Shown: positions 18,065 through 26,768, counted from the first letter of the stretch. The stretch: 64,000 nucleotides of DNA from Opacimonas sp002292215 (GCA_943846745.1 OX044360.1:1612001-1676000), one strand, 5' to 3'. Numbers and translations: made by a program. The notes: generated from the letters alone by a model not told the origin.

Positions 18065-18850
18065 GTGTATAAGAATGTATGTAAAGCAGTAGTCGTATCT
18101 GGATGTGTCTTATTTTCACAATTAAGCTATGCAACTAATGACGAAGCGACGGCTGAATGGAAAATCGACCATGATTTTTTTAAGCAACAAGTTCAGCAAA
18201 GCATGTCTGCCGGACGTACTGTCAGAACGTTAATCGGTCATTATCCACAAAGTGTCACTGGTATTGTCGATGTTGCATTGGATTTATATCCTGAACAATA
18301 CAAAGAAATAATTCATAGTGCCGTTTCTGCACAACCTTATTCAGCTGAAGATATTGTTACTATTGCTCTACAAAAAGGGATTACTCAATGTGAAAGTATC
18401 GTAGAAGCTGCGATTAGAGCTGAGCCTAGTTATGTTAGTTTTGTTGCTACAGCCGCGGCGAATGCCTCACCGGAGGATTTTGATGATATTTTGCGAGTAG
18501 CAGTCATGACTGAACCCGACTCTGCAGACAAAATTGTCCAGCTGATGGCAAAATCGTATCCTGAAAAAATCGCTAAAATTTTATCTAATACAATTAAACA
18601 TGTACCACTAGTGGGTGAGTATATTGTCGATGCATTATTAGCCGTTTTTCCTAATAAGGCTGAAGAAGTTGTTTCTGTAGCTGTGCGTGAATCATCTCTG
18701 CAACGTGAACAAATCCAGCGTATTATTTCTACCGCTTTAGATGCAGGTGTAAATGTTGAAGATGTCACTAGATTTGCAACTATGGGTGGTGCAACGGTGG
18801 ATGAAATTTCTGCAGGTGTAAATAGCGCACCATCACAACAAGACAAGTAG
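18065..18850 (+). CDS. Exported protein of 15-residue helical repeats, function unknown
   Basis: A 261-residue protein I do not recognise. The start is GTG 18065. Residues 1-23 form a signal peptide (hydrophobic VVVSGCVLFSQL, cleavage after SYA). From about residue 52 to 216 the chain is a tandem array of eleven 15-residue units of the form IVxxAVxxxPxxAxx, e.g. IVDVALDLYPEQYKE and IVDALLAVFPNKAEE. Prolines stand at 61, 76, 91, 121, 136, 151, 166, 181 and 196, exactly 15 apart with one skipped position (106). This predicts a short-helix solenoid in the periplasm. A perfect -10 TATAAT lies at 18003-18008. It stands alone on the plus strand between murB and rplQ, with a shared terminator. Function unknown; protein binding or a structural role is a guess. 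Confidence 0.85.
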   Translation: MYKNVCKAVVVSGCVLFSQLSYATNDEATAEWKIDHDFFKQQVQQSMSAGRTVRTLIGHYPQSVTGIVDVALDLYPEQYKEIIHSAVSAQPYSAEDIVTIALQKGITQCESIVEAAIRAEPSYVSFVATAAANASPEDFDDILRVAVMTEPDSADKIVQLMAKSYPEKIAKILSNTIKHVPLVGEYIVDALLAVFPNKAEEVVSVAVRESSLQREQIQRIISTALDAGVNVEDVTRFATMGGATVDEISAGVNSAPSQQDK

Positions 18851-18889
18851 CAAAACCTCAACACTAACTATTGTTAATATTCTTAAATC

Positions 18890-18917
18890 AAAAAACCGAG
18901 CCTAAGCTCGGTTTTTT
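18890..18917. terminator. Bidirectional terminator between the repeat protein and rplQ
   Basis: Six A, CCGAGC, a CTAA loop, GCTCGG and six T. It serves the plus-strand gene ending at 18850 and the alpha ribosomal operon ending at 18967 on the minus strand. Confidence 0.93.
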
Positions 18918-18966
18918 ATGTGGTTAACAATTCACTTAAGTGTACTGTTAACTATGAGAGTATGGT

Positions 18967-19365
18967 TTACTCTTCAGTTATTTCAACTACTTCTTCAGAA
19001 GCAACAACTGGACGGTCAACAAACTCAACATACGCCATAGGCGCTTTATCACCAGTACGGAATCCACATTTTAGAATGCGAATATAACCACCTGGACGAG
19101 CTTCGTAGCGAGGCCCTAATTCGTTGAATAATTTACCAACCACTTCTTTGTCGCCTGTGCGAGCCATAGCTAAACGGCGGTTAGCAACACTATCAACTTT
19201 TGATAATGTAATTAACGGCTCGATAACACGGCGAAGTTCTTTTGCTTTAGGCAAAGTAGTTTTAATCACTTCATGCTTAACCATTGAAGATGCCATGTTT
19301 TTAAACATTGCTTTTCTATGGCTGCTGTTGCGATTTAACTTTCGACCACTTTTACGATGGCGCAT
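18967..19365 (-). CDS. rplQ: 50S ribosomal protein L17
   Basis: 132 residues, the usual length for gammaproteobacteria. It starts MRHRKSGRKLNRNSSHRKAM and includes HEVIKTTLPKAKELRRVIEP, both conserved in L17. Last gene of the alpha operon, 50 bases after rpoA and followed by a strong terminator. Binds 23S rRNA near the exit of the peptide tunnel. Confidence 0.98.
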   Translation of the reverse strand: MRHRKSGRKLNRNSSHRKAMFKNMASSMVKHEVIKTTLPKAKELRRVIEPLITLSKVDSVANRRLAMARTGDKEVVGKLFNELGPRYEARPGGYIRILKCGFRTGDKAPMAYVEFVDRPVVASEEVVEITEE

Positions 19366-19415
19366 AGCTTAATCCTTCTTTCAAGTAGCGTGTGCTAAAC
19401 ACACGCTAATACATC

Positions 19416-20396
19416 TTAGTCGGCAATACTTTCTGGTGGCCAATTCTCTAGGCGCATGCCTAAAGATAATCCACGAGATGCAAGCACGTCTTTGATTTCT
19501 GTTAATGACTTCTTACCAAGGTTAGGAGTTTTAAGTAACTCTACCTCAGTACGCTGTACAAGGTCACCAATATACTGAACCGCTTCTGCTTTAAGACAGT
19601 TAGCTGAACGTACGGTCAACTCTAAATCATCCACTGGACGAAGTAAGATTGGGTCAAATTCTGGCTTCTCTTCTTTCGCTTCTGGCTCAGAAACATCACG
19701 TAAATCTACGAATGCGTCTAGCTGTTCAGCTAAAATAGTAGCAGAGCGACGAATCGCTTCTTCAGGATCTAACGTACCGTTAGTTTCCATATCGATAATC
19801 AATTTATCTAAATCTGTGCGTTGTTCAACACGAGCAGATTCAACTGAGTATGCAATACGTTCAACAGGGCTGAATGAAGCATCAACCAGTAAACGACCAA
19901 TTGGGCGATCATCTTCTTCAGAGGAGCGACGAACTGATGCAGGTACATAACCACGGCCAGTTTCAACCTTGATGCGCATGCTAATTTCTGTGTCTCCAGT
20001 AAGAGTACAGATAACATGTTCAGGATTGATAATCTCGACGTCACCATCATGCTGGATATCACCAGCGATAACAGTACCCGCTCCAGATTTGACCAAAGTC
20101 AGCGTTGCTTCAGTTTTACCTTCTAGACGAACTGCTAAGCCTTTAAGGTTTAGTAATATTTCAATTACGTCTTCTTGCACGCCTTCCTTTGTACTGTACT
20201 CATGCAACACACCATCAATTTCGACTTCAGTTACTGCTACGCCAGGCATAGAAGATAAAAGAATACGACGAAGTGCGTTACCTAGAGTGTGGCCAAAACC
20301 ACGCTCTAATGGCTCAAGTACAACTTTAGCGCGAGTTGGAGAAATATTTTCAATCTCTACCAATCTTGGTTTTAGGAATTCAGTTACAGATCCCAT
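19416..20396 (-). CDS. rpoA: RNA polymerase alpha subunit
   Basis: 326 residues in two domains. The N-terminal dimerisation domain (1-235) contains the highly conserved FGHTLGNALRRILLSSMPG. The C-terminal domain (about 250-320) that binds UP elements and activators contains NCLKAEAVQYIGDLVQRTE and TPNLGKKSLTEIKDVLASRG. In the alpha operon between rpsD and rplQ. Confidence 0.98.
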   Translation of the reverse strand: MGSVTEFLKPRLVEIENISPTRAKVVLEPLERGFGHTLGNALRRILLSSMPGVAVTEVEIDGVLHEYSTKEGVQEDVIEILLNLKGLAVRLEGKTEATLTLVKSGAGTVIAGDIQHDGDVEIINPEHVICTLTGDTEISMRIKVETGRGYVPASVRRSSEEDDRPIGRLLVDASFSPVERIAYSVESARVEQRTDLDKLIIDMETNGTLDPEEAIRRSATILAEQLDAFVDLRDVSEPEAKEEKPEFDPILLRPVDDLELTVRSANCLKAEAVQYIGDLVQRTEVELLKTPNLGKKSLTEIKDVLASRGLSLGMRLENWPPESIAD

Positions 20397-20416
20397 AGCT
20401 TCCTCTTTAGTTATCT

Positions 20417-21037
20417 TTACTTAGAGTAAAGTTCGACGATCAACTGTTCGTTAATTTCTGCAGATAGGTCAGAACGCTCTGGTAAACGTTTAAACGCACC
20501 AGTTAGTTTAGCACCATCTACTTCAATCCAGGTTGGCTTCTCGCGTTGGTCGGCTAATTCAATAGCAGCAACGATACGCGCTTGCTTTTTAGCTTTTTCA
20601 CGAACAGAAACATCAGTCTCTGCAGAAACCTTGAATGAAGGAATATTAACCACTTGTCCGTTAACACAAATTGCTTTGTGACTTACTAACTGACGAGCTT
20701 CAGCACGTGTGCTGGCATAACCCATACGATAAACAACGTTATCTAGGCGCTGCTCTAAAAGCTGTAACAAGTTTTCACCTGTGTTGCCTTTAAGACGTGC
20801 TGCTTCTTTGTAGTAATTACGGAACTGTTTTTCTAGAACGCCATAAATACGACGAACTTTTTGTTTCTCACGCAACTGAATACCGTAATCAGATAAACGA
20901 CCGCGACGAGCACCATGCTGGCCTGGGGGTGTATCTAACTTACATTTTGTATCAATTGCACGAACGCCACTTTTAAGGAACAAATCTGTTCCTTCGCGAC
21001 GACTTAGTTTGAGTTTTGGACCCAAATATCTAGCCAT
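20417..21037 (-). CDS. rpsD: 30S ribosomal protein S4
   Basis: 206 residues, same length as in E. coli. It starts MARYLGPKLKLSRREGTDLF; the S4 RNA-binding domain is seen in RLDNVVYRMGYASTRAEARQ and HKAICVNGQVVNIPS. It binds 16S rRNA early in 30S assembly. In E. coli S4 also represses the alpha operon through the rpsM leader; the leader here is short. Confidence 0.98.
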   Translation of the reverse strand: MARYLGPKLKLSRREGTDLFLKSGVRAIDTKCKLDTPPGQHGARRGRLSDYGIQLREKQKVRRIYGVLEKQFRNYYKEAARLKGNTGENLLQLLEQRLDNVVYRMGYASTRAEARQLVSHKAICVNGQVVNIPSFKVSAETDVSVREKAKKQARIVAAIELADQREKPTWIEVDGAKLTGAFKRLPERSDLSAEINEQLIVELYSK

Positions 21038-21061
21038 GATCTTTCTCCAACTGTCCGTCGA

Positions 21062-21451
21062 TTAAACGCGACGTTTTTTCGGTGGACGACAACCGTTGTG
21101 AGGTATAGGCGTCACATCGGTAATATTAGTGATCTTATACCCAGTAGCATTTAAGGCACGGATTGCAGATTCACGACCTGGACCTGGACCTTTAACAAAT
21201 ACTTCTAAGTTTTTAAGACCGTATTCCTGGGCAGCTTCACCAGCTCTTTCAGCAGCAACCTGTGCAGCGAAAGGAGTTGATTTACGCGAACCGCGGAAAC
21301 CTGAACCACCAGAAGTAGCCCAAGACAAGGCATTGCCTTGACGATCAGTGATAGTCACAATAGTGTTGTTGAAAGACGCATGGATATGAGCCATACCATC
21401 AGCAACTTGACGTTTTGCGCGCTTCTTAGCGCGAGTAGGTGCTTTAGCCAT
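21062..21451 (-). CDS. rpsK: 30S ribosomal protein S11
   Basis: 129 residues with the conserved AHIHASFNNTIVTITDRQGN, KSTPFAAQVAAE and the C-terminal DVTPIPHNGCRPPKKRRV. It sits on the 30S platform near the mRNA exit. Alpha operon, between rpsM and rpsD. Confidence 0.98.
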   Translation of the reverse strand: MAKAPTRAKKRAKRQVADGMAHIHASFNNTIVTITDRQGNALSWATSGGSGFRGSRKSTPFAAQVAAERAGEAAQEYGLKNLEVFVKGPGPGRESAIRALNATGYKITNITDVTPIPHNGCRPPKKRRV

Positions 21452-21465
21452 TACTTAATCCTCGC

Positions 21466-21822
21466 TTACTTTTTAATCGGCTTACGAGGACCTTTACGGG
21501 TACGCGCATTAGTTTTAGTGCGCTGACCACGAAGAGGCAAGCTACGACGGTGGCGAATACCACGATAGCAACCTAGGTCCATCAAACGTTTAATACTCAT
21601 TGATACTTCACGGCGAAGGTCACCCTCAACTGTGAATTTAGCAACTTCATCACGAAGTGTATCAATAGTGGCTTCATCAAGATCTTTGATCTTGGTAGAT
21701 TCTGCAACACCAGCAGATGCACAAATGCTTTTCGCACGAGTGGCACCTATACCGAAAATTGCTTGGATAGCGATTACGGTGTGCTTGTGTTCAGGAATGT
21801 TAATGCCAGCGATACGGGCCAT
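21466..21822 (-). CDS. rpsM: 30S ribosomal protein S13
   Basis: 118 residues, the E. coli length. The start is ATG 21822 (MARIAGINIPEHKHTV), preceded by GAGGAG; the frame is open 24 codons further but through the promoter and leader. It contains RHRRSLPLRGQRTKTNARTR. First gene of the alpha operon, contacting the P-site tRNA and the 50S bridge. Confidence 0.98.
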   Translation of the reverse strand: MARIAGINIPEHKHTVIAIQAIFGIGATRAKSICASAGVAESTKIKDLDEATIDTLRDEVAKFTVEGDLRREVSMSIKRLMDLGCYRGIRHRRSLPLRGQRTKTNARTRKGPRKPIKK

Positions 21823-21879
21823 TAACTGTACTCCTCTATAGTTTAAATAAATTTTGGTCGATAGTCTAAAAAGCCCGTA

Positions 21880-21908
21880 AGGATACTTATCCATCGACTA
21901 AATTGCAA
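21880..21908 (-). promoter_or_regulatory. Promoter of the alpha ribosomal operon
   Basis: On the minus strand: -35 TTGCAA (21903-21908), 17 bases, -10 TATCCT (21880-21885). It lies just after a terminator and about 58 bases before the rpsM start, giving a leader of roughly 50 bases. GTCGAT/ATCGAC arms straddle the start of the transcript. Confidence 0.65.
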
Positions 21909-21916
21909 ATTTAAGG

Positions 21917-21961
21917 TCAAAAAACACCTAAGAACCAGTATATCGGCTATTAGGTGTTTAA
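21917..21961 (-). terminator. Terminator between the spc and alpha operons
   Basis: AAACACCTAA (21922-21931) pairs with TTAGGTGTTT (21950-21959). On the minus strand the perfect 10-bp stem is followed by a TTTTTTG run. It lies 14 bases after the rpmJ stop and separates or attenuates the spc transcript before rpsM. Confidence 0.8.
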
Positions 21962-21974
21962 AAACCCAGCTAGA

Positions 21975-22088
21975 TTAGCCCTGCCTTTGCTTATGCTTAG
22001 GCTCATCACAAATCACTCTAACAACGCCGTTACGTTTAATGATTTTGCAATTACGGCAAATCTTTTTAACGGATGCACGAACTTTCAT
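21975..22088 (-). CDS. rpmJ: 50S ribosomal protein L36
   Basis: A 37-residue protein, MKVRASVKKICRNCKIIKRN through KHKQRQG. It carries the zinc ribbon with Cys11, Cys14, a third Cys (VICDEP) and a His, so it is the zinc-binding (C+) form. It lies between secY and the spc/alpha terminator, its usual place. Confidence 0.97.
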   Translation of the reverse strand: MKVRASVKKICRNCKIIKRNGVVRVICDEPKHKQRQG

Positions 22089-22111
22089 GTCATCACTCCG
22101 TAGCTGCGAAC

Positions 22112-23431
22112 TTATCGGCCTGAGCCTTTAAGATTCGCTTTTTTAAGAACAGACTCATATTGACTTGACATCAAATGCGTCTGGACCTGCGCCATGAAAT
22201 CCATTATTACTACCACTATGATGAGTAGTGAAGTACCACCAAAATAGAATGGAACATTCCACGTTAGCAGCAAGAATTCAGGCACCAAACAAACAAAGGT
22301 AATATACAGTGCGCCAGCAAGTGTGAGGCGAGTCATTACTTTGTCAAGATAGCGTGAGGTTTGCTCACCTGGGCGAATACCCGGTACAAAAGCACCAGAC
22401 TTCTTCAAGTTATCTGCCGTCTCGCGAGGATTAAACGTCAACGCGGTGTAGAAGAAACAGAAGAAGATTATCGCCGCGGCGTATAACCCTACATATAACG
22501 GTTGACCTGGCGATAATAACAACGCCACATCAGACAACCATGAGGTTGCTTCATTCTGACCAAACCATCCCGCAATTGTACTTGGGAATAGAATAATGCT
22601 TGAAGCAAAAATAGGAGGAATAACTCCAGCCATATTTACTTTCAATGGTAAGTGTGAAGTCTGTGCTTGAAAAACCTTACGCCCTTGTTGACGTTTTGCG
22701 TAGTTAATAACAATACGACGTTGCGCACGTTCTACGAAAACCACAAGATAAGTAAGACCCATCACTATTGCACCTATAAGCAATAAGAAAAGTAAGTTAA
22801 TCTCACCTTGTCTTGCTTGCTCAGCTGTCTGACCAATCGCTGTTGGTAGACCTGCCACAATACCTGCAAAAATCAGAATTGAGATACCGTTACCAATACC
22901 TCGTTCAGTAATTTGCTCACCTAGCCACATTAGGAACATTGTTCCTGTGACCAAGCTAACTACTGCAGTAAAATAAAATCCAAAGCCAGGATTAATAACC
23001 AAACCACTGATCAAGTTAGGCAAACCAGTCGCCACTCCAATAGATTGGAATGTCGCCAACACTAACGTTAAATAACGCGTGTATTGACTAATTTTGCGAC
23101 GGCCAGCTTCACCTTCCTTCTTCAACTCCATCATCGGCGGATGTACCGCTGTGAGAAGCTGAATAATGATTGATGCAGTGATGTAAGGCATAATCCCAAG
23201 CGCTAGTACTGAAGCGCGTTCAAGAGCACCACCGGAGAACATGTTAAACATTTCAACGATAGTACCTTTCTGTTGTTCAAATAATTGAGACAACACCGCA
23301 GCATCAATACCAGGGATCGGCACATAAGAGCCAAGACGAAACACAATGATTGCGCCTAATACAAAGAACAATCTGCTTCGTAATTCACTCAAGCCGTTTT
23401 TTGCGCCTGAATCTACACCTGGTTTAGCCAT
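22112..23431 (-). CDS. secY: Preprotein translocase subunit SecY
   Basis: A 439-residue inner-membrane channel with ten transmembrane helices, partner of SecE and SecG. Conserved stretches include FNMFSGGALERASVLALGIMPYI, TERGIGNGISILIFAGIV and the cytoplasmic RPGEQTSRYLDKVMTRLTLA loop. In the spc operon between rplO (5-base gap) and rpmJ. Its partner gene secE is not found after tuf in this window. Confidence 0.98.
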   Translation of the reverse strand: MAKPGVDSGAKNGLSELRSRLFFVLGAIIVFRLGSYVPIPGIDAAVLSQLFEQQKGTIVEMFNMFSGGALERASVLALGIMPYITASIIIQLLTAVHPPMMELKKEGEAGRRKISQYTRYLTLVLATFQSIGVATGLPNLISGLVINPGFGFYFTAVVSLVTGTMFLMWLGEQITERGIGNGISILIFAGIVAGLPTAIGQTAEQARQGEINLLFLLLIGAIVMGLTYLVVFVERAQRRIVINYAKRQQGRKVFQAQTSHLPLKVNMAGVIPPIFASSIILFPSTIAGWFGQNEATSWLSDVALLLSPGQPLYVGLYAAAIIFFCFFYTALTFNPRETADNLKKSGAFVPGIRPGEQTSRYLDKVMTRLTLAGALYITFVCLVPEFLLLTWNVPFYFGGTSLLIIVVVIMDFMAQVQTHLMSSQYESVLKKANLKGSGR

Positions 23432-23436
23432 TTAGC

Positions 23437-23871
23437 TTATTCCTCTATTTTGCCGCCAGCAGCTTCAATAGCTTCGCGAGCGCCTTTAGATACCTTCAAA
23501 CCACTAACTGTTACAGCGCGTGAGATTTCACCACTCTTCATCACTTTTACGAATAAGATCTCTTTTTTCACAAGACCCGCATCTTTAAGTGCTTGAACAG
23601 TAACTGTGTCTCCGTCTACCTTAGCTAATTCACACAATGTCACTTGGTCAGAAACCATAGACTTACGTGAAGTAAAACCAAATTTTGGTAAACGACGCTG
23701 AATTGGCATTTGACCGCCTTCGAATCCTGGTTTAACCGACCCGCCTGAGCGAGACTTCTGACCTTTGTGACCACGGCCACCAGTCTTACCTAAACCTGAA
23801 CCGAAACCACGGCCAACGCGCTTAGCTGAACTTTTAGCTCCTGGTGCAGGAGCAAGAGTGTTAAGATGCAT
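23437..23871 (-). CDS. rplO: 50S ribosomal protein L15
   Basis: 144 residues, as in E. coli. The Gly-rich N-terminus GRGFGSGLGKTGGRGHKGQK that threads into 23S rRNA is clear, followed by GFEGGQMPIQRRLPKFGF. Three bases after rpmD. Confidence 0.98.
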   Translation of the reverse strand: MHLNTLAPAPGAKSSAKRVGRGFGSGLGKTGGRGHKGQKSRSGGSVKPGFEGGQMPIQRRLPKFGFTSRKSMVSDQVTLCELAKVDGDTVTVQALKDAGLVKKEILFVKVMKSGEISRAVTVSGLKVSKGAREAIEAAGGKIEE

Positions 23872-23874
23872 CTT

Positions 23875-24063
23875 CTACTCCTCCACTATCTCAACCATGT
23901 AAAATACACGGTTGATCATGCCACGAACGGCAGGGGTATCTTCTAATTCACGAACATGTCCAATCTTACGTAAACCTAAGCCTTTAAGCGTAGCTTTATG
24001 CTTAGGAAGACGACCGATCGCACTTTTTGTTTGTTTCACTTTAAGTGTTTTAGTCATGTTCAT
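23875..24063 (-). CDS. rpmD: 50S ribosomal protein L30
   Basis: 60-62 residues: KTLKVKQTKSAIGRLPKHKA, then DTPAVRGMINRVFYMVEI. The first ATG overlaps the rpsE stop codon (TAATG); a second in-frame ATG two codons on (24057) aligns better with the E. coli start and is better spaced from GGGG. Either may be used. Confidence 0.96.
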   Translation of the reverse strand: MNMTKTLKVKQTKSAIGRLPKHKATLKGLGLRKIGHVRELEDTPAVRGMINRVFYMVEIVEE

Positions 24064-24566
24064 TACCCCAAAATTTCATCTACAGGTAACCCACGCTTCG
24101 CCGCAACAGACTCAGGAGAGTTCATATCAACTAAAGCGTTGATTGTTGCACGTATAACGTTCATTGGGTTAGTAGAGCCGTAACATTTTGAAAGTACGTT
24201 TTGTACCCCAGCGACTTCAAGCACTGCACGCATCGCACCACCAGCAATAATACCGGTACCTTCAGATGCTGGCTGCATGTAAACTTTAGAGCCAGAATGA
24301 CGACCTTTAATCGGATGTTGCAGAGTATTGCCGTTAAGATCGACAGTAACTAAGTTACGACGAGCTTTTTCCATTGCTTTTTGGATAGCAGCAGGCACTT
24401 CACGTGCTTTACCGTAACCAAAACCAACGCGGCCATTGCCATCGCCGACAACCGTTAGTGCTGTGAAGCTAAAGATACGACCACCTTTAACAACTTTAGA
24501 CACACGATTAACAGCAACGAGCTTTTCTAACAAATCACCCTGTTGTTGATTTTCTACTTTAGCCAT
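24063..24566 (-). CDS. rpsE: 30S ribosomal protein S5
   Basis: 167 residues. The double-stranded RNA-binding half reads EKLVAVNRVSKVVKGGRIFS; FGYGKAREVPAAIQKAMEKA and the C-terminal domain with GSTNPMNVIRATINAL follow. It helps translational fidelity and mRNA unwinding. Overlaps rpmD by one base. Confidence 0.98.
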   Translation of the reverse strand: MAKVENQQQGDLLEKLVAVNRVSKVVKGGRIFSFTALTVVGDGNGRVGFGYGKAREVPAAIQKAMEKARRNLVTVDLNGNTLQHPIKGRHSGSKVYMQPASEGTGIIAGGAMRAVLEVAGVQNVLSKCYGSTNPMNVIRATINALVDMNSPESVAAKRGLPVDEILG

Positions 24567-24575
24567 TTTCTACTC

Positions 24576-24929
24576 CTAGAACTGTAGACCAGCTTCGCGA
24601 GCTGCATCTGCTAAGGCCTTTACACGACCGTGATACTTGAAGCCACTACGGTCAAAAGCAATCTTAGAGATGCCTTTTTCAATAGCGCGTTCTGCGATCG
24701 CTTTACCTACAGCTGCAGCTGCTTCTACGTTACCTGTAGATTTAAGACTACCTTTAAGAGTAGTTTCTACAGTCGACGCAGAGGCTAATACTTCAGAACC
24801 ACTTGGTGCGATTAACTGCGCATAAATGTGGCGTGGTGTGCGGTTAACAACCAAGCGATGCGCGGCCAATTCACTGATCTTCTTACGTGCACGCGTTGCG
24901 CGACGTATCCGAGCTGATTTCTTATCCAT
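24576..24929 (-). CDS. rplR: 50S ribosomal protein L18
   Basis: 117 residues starting MDKKSARIRRATRARKKISE. ATG 24929 is preceded by AGGTGG at the right distance; the frame is open four codons upstream from a GTG. GRVKALADAAREAGLQF ends the protein, as in the family. Binds 5S rRNA with L5. Confidence 0.97.
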   Translation of the reverse strand: MDKKSARIRRATRARKKISELAAHRLVVNRTPRHIYAQLIAPSGSEVLASASTVETTLKGSLKSTGNVEAAAAVGKAIAERAIEKGISKIAFDRSGFKYHGRVKALADAAREAGLQF

Positions 24930-24941
24930 CGTATCACCCAC

Positions 24942-25475
24942 CTACTTTTTCTTAGCTTCTTTACGACGTACAACTTCATCTGAGTAACGAACACCCTTGC
25001 CTTTATAAGGCTCTGGTGGACGATATGCTCGAATGTTAGCTGCAACTTGACCAACCACCTGCTTATCAGCGCCTTTGACGATGATTTCAGTTTGGCTAGG
25101 AGTCTCTACGGTAATGCCAGCTGGCATCTCATAGGCTACAGGATGTGAAAAACCTAGAGTTAGGTTTAGTTTGCTACCTTGTGCTTGCGCACGGTAACCA
25201 ACACCATTTAACTCAAGTTTCTTTTCAAAACCTTTTGATACACCGATAACCATTGCATTTAATAGTGAACGTGCTGTACCCGCTTGTGCCCAACCATTAG
25301 TAGATTCCGCTTTAGGAGCGATAACTAATTGGTTTTCTTCTTGCGTGATAGCAACTAAATCATTAAATGTACGGGCTAACGTGCCGTTCTTACCTTTAAC
25401 TGTAACGTCTTGTCCTGCGATAGATACTTCTACGCCAGATACCAAGTCGACAGGTGCTTTTGCTACTCGTGACAT
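24942..25475 (-). CDS. rplF: 50S ribosomal protein L6
   Basis: 177 residues, E. coli length. Two similar domains; conserved MVIGVSKGFEKKLELNGVGY and the C-terminal RAYRPPEPYKGKGVRYSDE. Near the factor-binding site of the 50S subunit. Confidence 0.98.
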   Translation of the reverse strand: MSRVAKAPVDLVSGVEVSIAGQDVTVKGKNGTLARTFNDLVAITQEENQLVIAPKAESTNGWAQAGTARSLLNAMVIGVSKGFEKKLELNGVGYRAQAQGSKLNLTLGFSHPVAYEMPAGITVETPSQTEIIVKGADKQVVGQVAANIRAYRPPEPYKGKGVRYSDEVVRRKEAKKK

Positions 25476-25489
25476 TGTTATCTCCTAGA

Positions 25490-25882
25490 TTACGCTACAT
25501 AACCGATGATCTCACCACCCATGCCAGCTTTACGCGCTGCACGGTCGGTCATCACACCTTTTGAGGTAGAAACGATTGCTACGCCTAAACCACCCATTAC
25601 TTTTGGTAACTCATCTTTTTTCTTATAGATGCGTAAACCAGGGCGACTTACTCGAACAATTGTATCGATTACTTGCTTGCCTTCGAAATACTTTAACGTA
25701 ACTTCTAAAACAGGCTTAACTTCGCCAGTTACTGCAAAGTCTGATACATAACCTTCACTTTTAAGCACAGCTGCAATTGCAACACGTTGCTTAGAAGAAG
25801 GCATAGATACCGTGACTTTCGCTGCCATCTGACCATTTCTGATGCGGGTAAACATATCCGCGATAGGATCTTGCATGCTCAT
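25490..25882 (-). CDS. rpsH: 30S ribosomal protein S8
   Basis: 130 residues: MSMQDPIADMFTRIRNGQMA to the C-terminal AGMGGEIIGYVA. Primary binder of 16S rRNA helix 21 and in E. coli the translational repressor of the spc operon. AGGAG lies nine bases before the ATG. Confidence 0.98.
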   Translation of the reverse strand: MSMQDPIADMFTRIRNGQMAAKVTVSMPSSKQRVAIAAVLKSEGYVSDFAVTGEVKPVLEVTLKYFEGKQVIDTIVRVSRPGLRIYKKKDELPKVMGGLGVAIVSTSKGVMTDRAARKAGMGGEIIGYVA

Positions 25883-25895
25883 ATTCTGCTACTCC

Positions 25896-26201
25896 TTACC
25901 AGCTGGCTTTTTTAAGGCCAGGGACTTCACCGCGCATTGCAGCTTCACGAAGCTTAATACGGGAAAGACCAAATTTGCGTAGGAACCCGTGTGGACGACC
26001 CGTTATACGACAACGATTTTGTTGACGAGAACGTGAGCTGTCACGCGGAAGTTGTTGTAGCTTAAGAACAGCATTCCAACGGTCTTCTTCCGAAGCGTTG
26101 ATATCGCTGATAATCGCTTTAAGCTCAGCACGCTTTACAGCATACTTGCTTACTAATTTGGCACGTTTTACTTCGCGTGCCTTCATTGATTCTTTTGCCA
26201 T
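25896..26201 (-). CDS. rpsN: 30S ribosomal protein S14
   Basis: 101 residues, the long zinc-free form. The Cys of the zinc ribbon are absent (only RCRITGRPHGFLRKFGLSRI remains), which is normal for gammaproteobacteria and makes the protein independent of zinc supply. Confidence 0.98.
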   Translation of the reverse strand: MAKESMKAREVKRAKLVSKYAVKRAELKAIISDINASEEDRWNAVLKLQQLPRDSSRSRQQNRCRITGRPHGFLRKFGLSRIKLREAAMRGEVPGLKKASW

Positions 26202-26212
26202 AACCCTACACC

Positions 26213-26752
26213 TTATTTTCTAAATGGGAAGTTGAACGCTGTTAACAACGCTTTCCCTTCTTCATTAGTTTCTGCGCTAGTAGTGATAGTGATATCCATA
26301 CCACGAACTTTATCAACCTTATCGAAATCAATTTCAGGGAAGATAATTTGTTCTTTAACGCCCATGCTATAGTTACCGCGTCCGTCAAAAGACTTAGCGT
26401 TAAGACCACGGAAGTCACGGATACGAGGAATAGTAATAGAAATTAAACGTTCTAAGAATTCCCACATACGCTCACCACGTAGGGTTACTTTACAGCCAAT
26501 CGGATAACCTTCACGGATTTTAAAACCCGCGACGGATTTTCTCGCCACTGTAACAATTGGTTTTTGTCCTGCAATTGCAGCCATATCGGCCTGCGCAGAT
26601 TCTAAAACTTTCTTGTCAGCAATCGCCTCACCTAAACCCATGTTCAGAGTGATTTTTTCAATCCGAGGGACTTGCATGACGCTTTTGTACCCGAACTGCT
26701 TTGCAAGTTCAGCTACTACTGTTTCTTTATAGAAATCATGCAGTTTCGCCAT
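26213..26752 (-). CDS. rplE: 50S ribosomal protein L5
   Basis: 179 residues, E. coli length, starting MAKLHDFYKETVVAELAKQF at ATG 26752 with GGAG upstream; the frame is open four codons more from TTG. Contains IEKITLNMGLGEAIADKKVL. Binds 5S rRNA and touches P-site tRNA. Confidence 0.98.
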   Translation of the reverse strand: MAKLHDFYKETVVAELAKQFGYKSVMQVPRIEKITLNMGLGEAIADKKVLESAQADMAAIAGQKPIVTVARKSVAGFKIREGYPIGCKVTLRGERMWEFLERLISITIPRIRDFRGLNAKSFDGRGNYSMGVKEQIIFPEIDFDKVDKVRGMDITITTSAETNEEGKALLTAFNFPFRK

Positions 26753-26768
26753 CGTACTCTCCAATTTA

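Noticed and set aside
19969..20424. 151-codon plus-strand frame over rpoA
   Set aside because: Shadow of rpoA on the opposite strand with no independent support.
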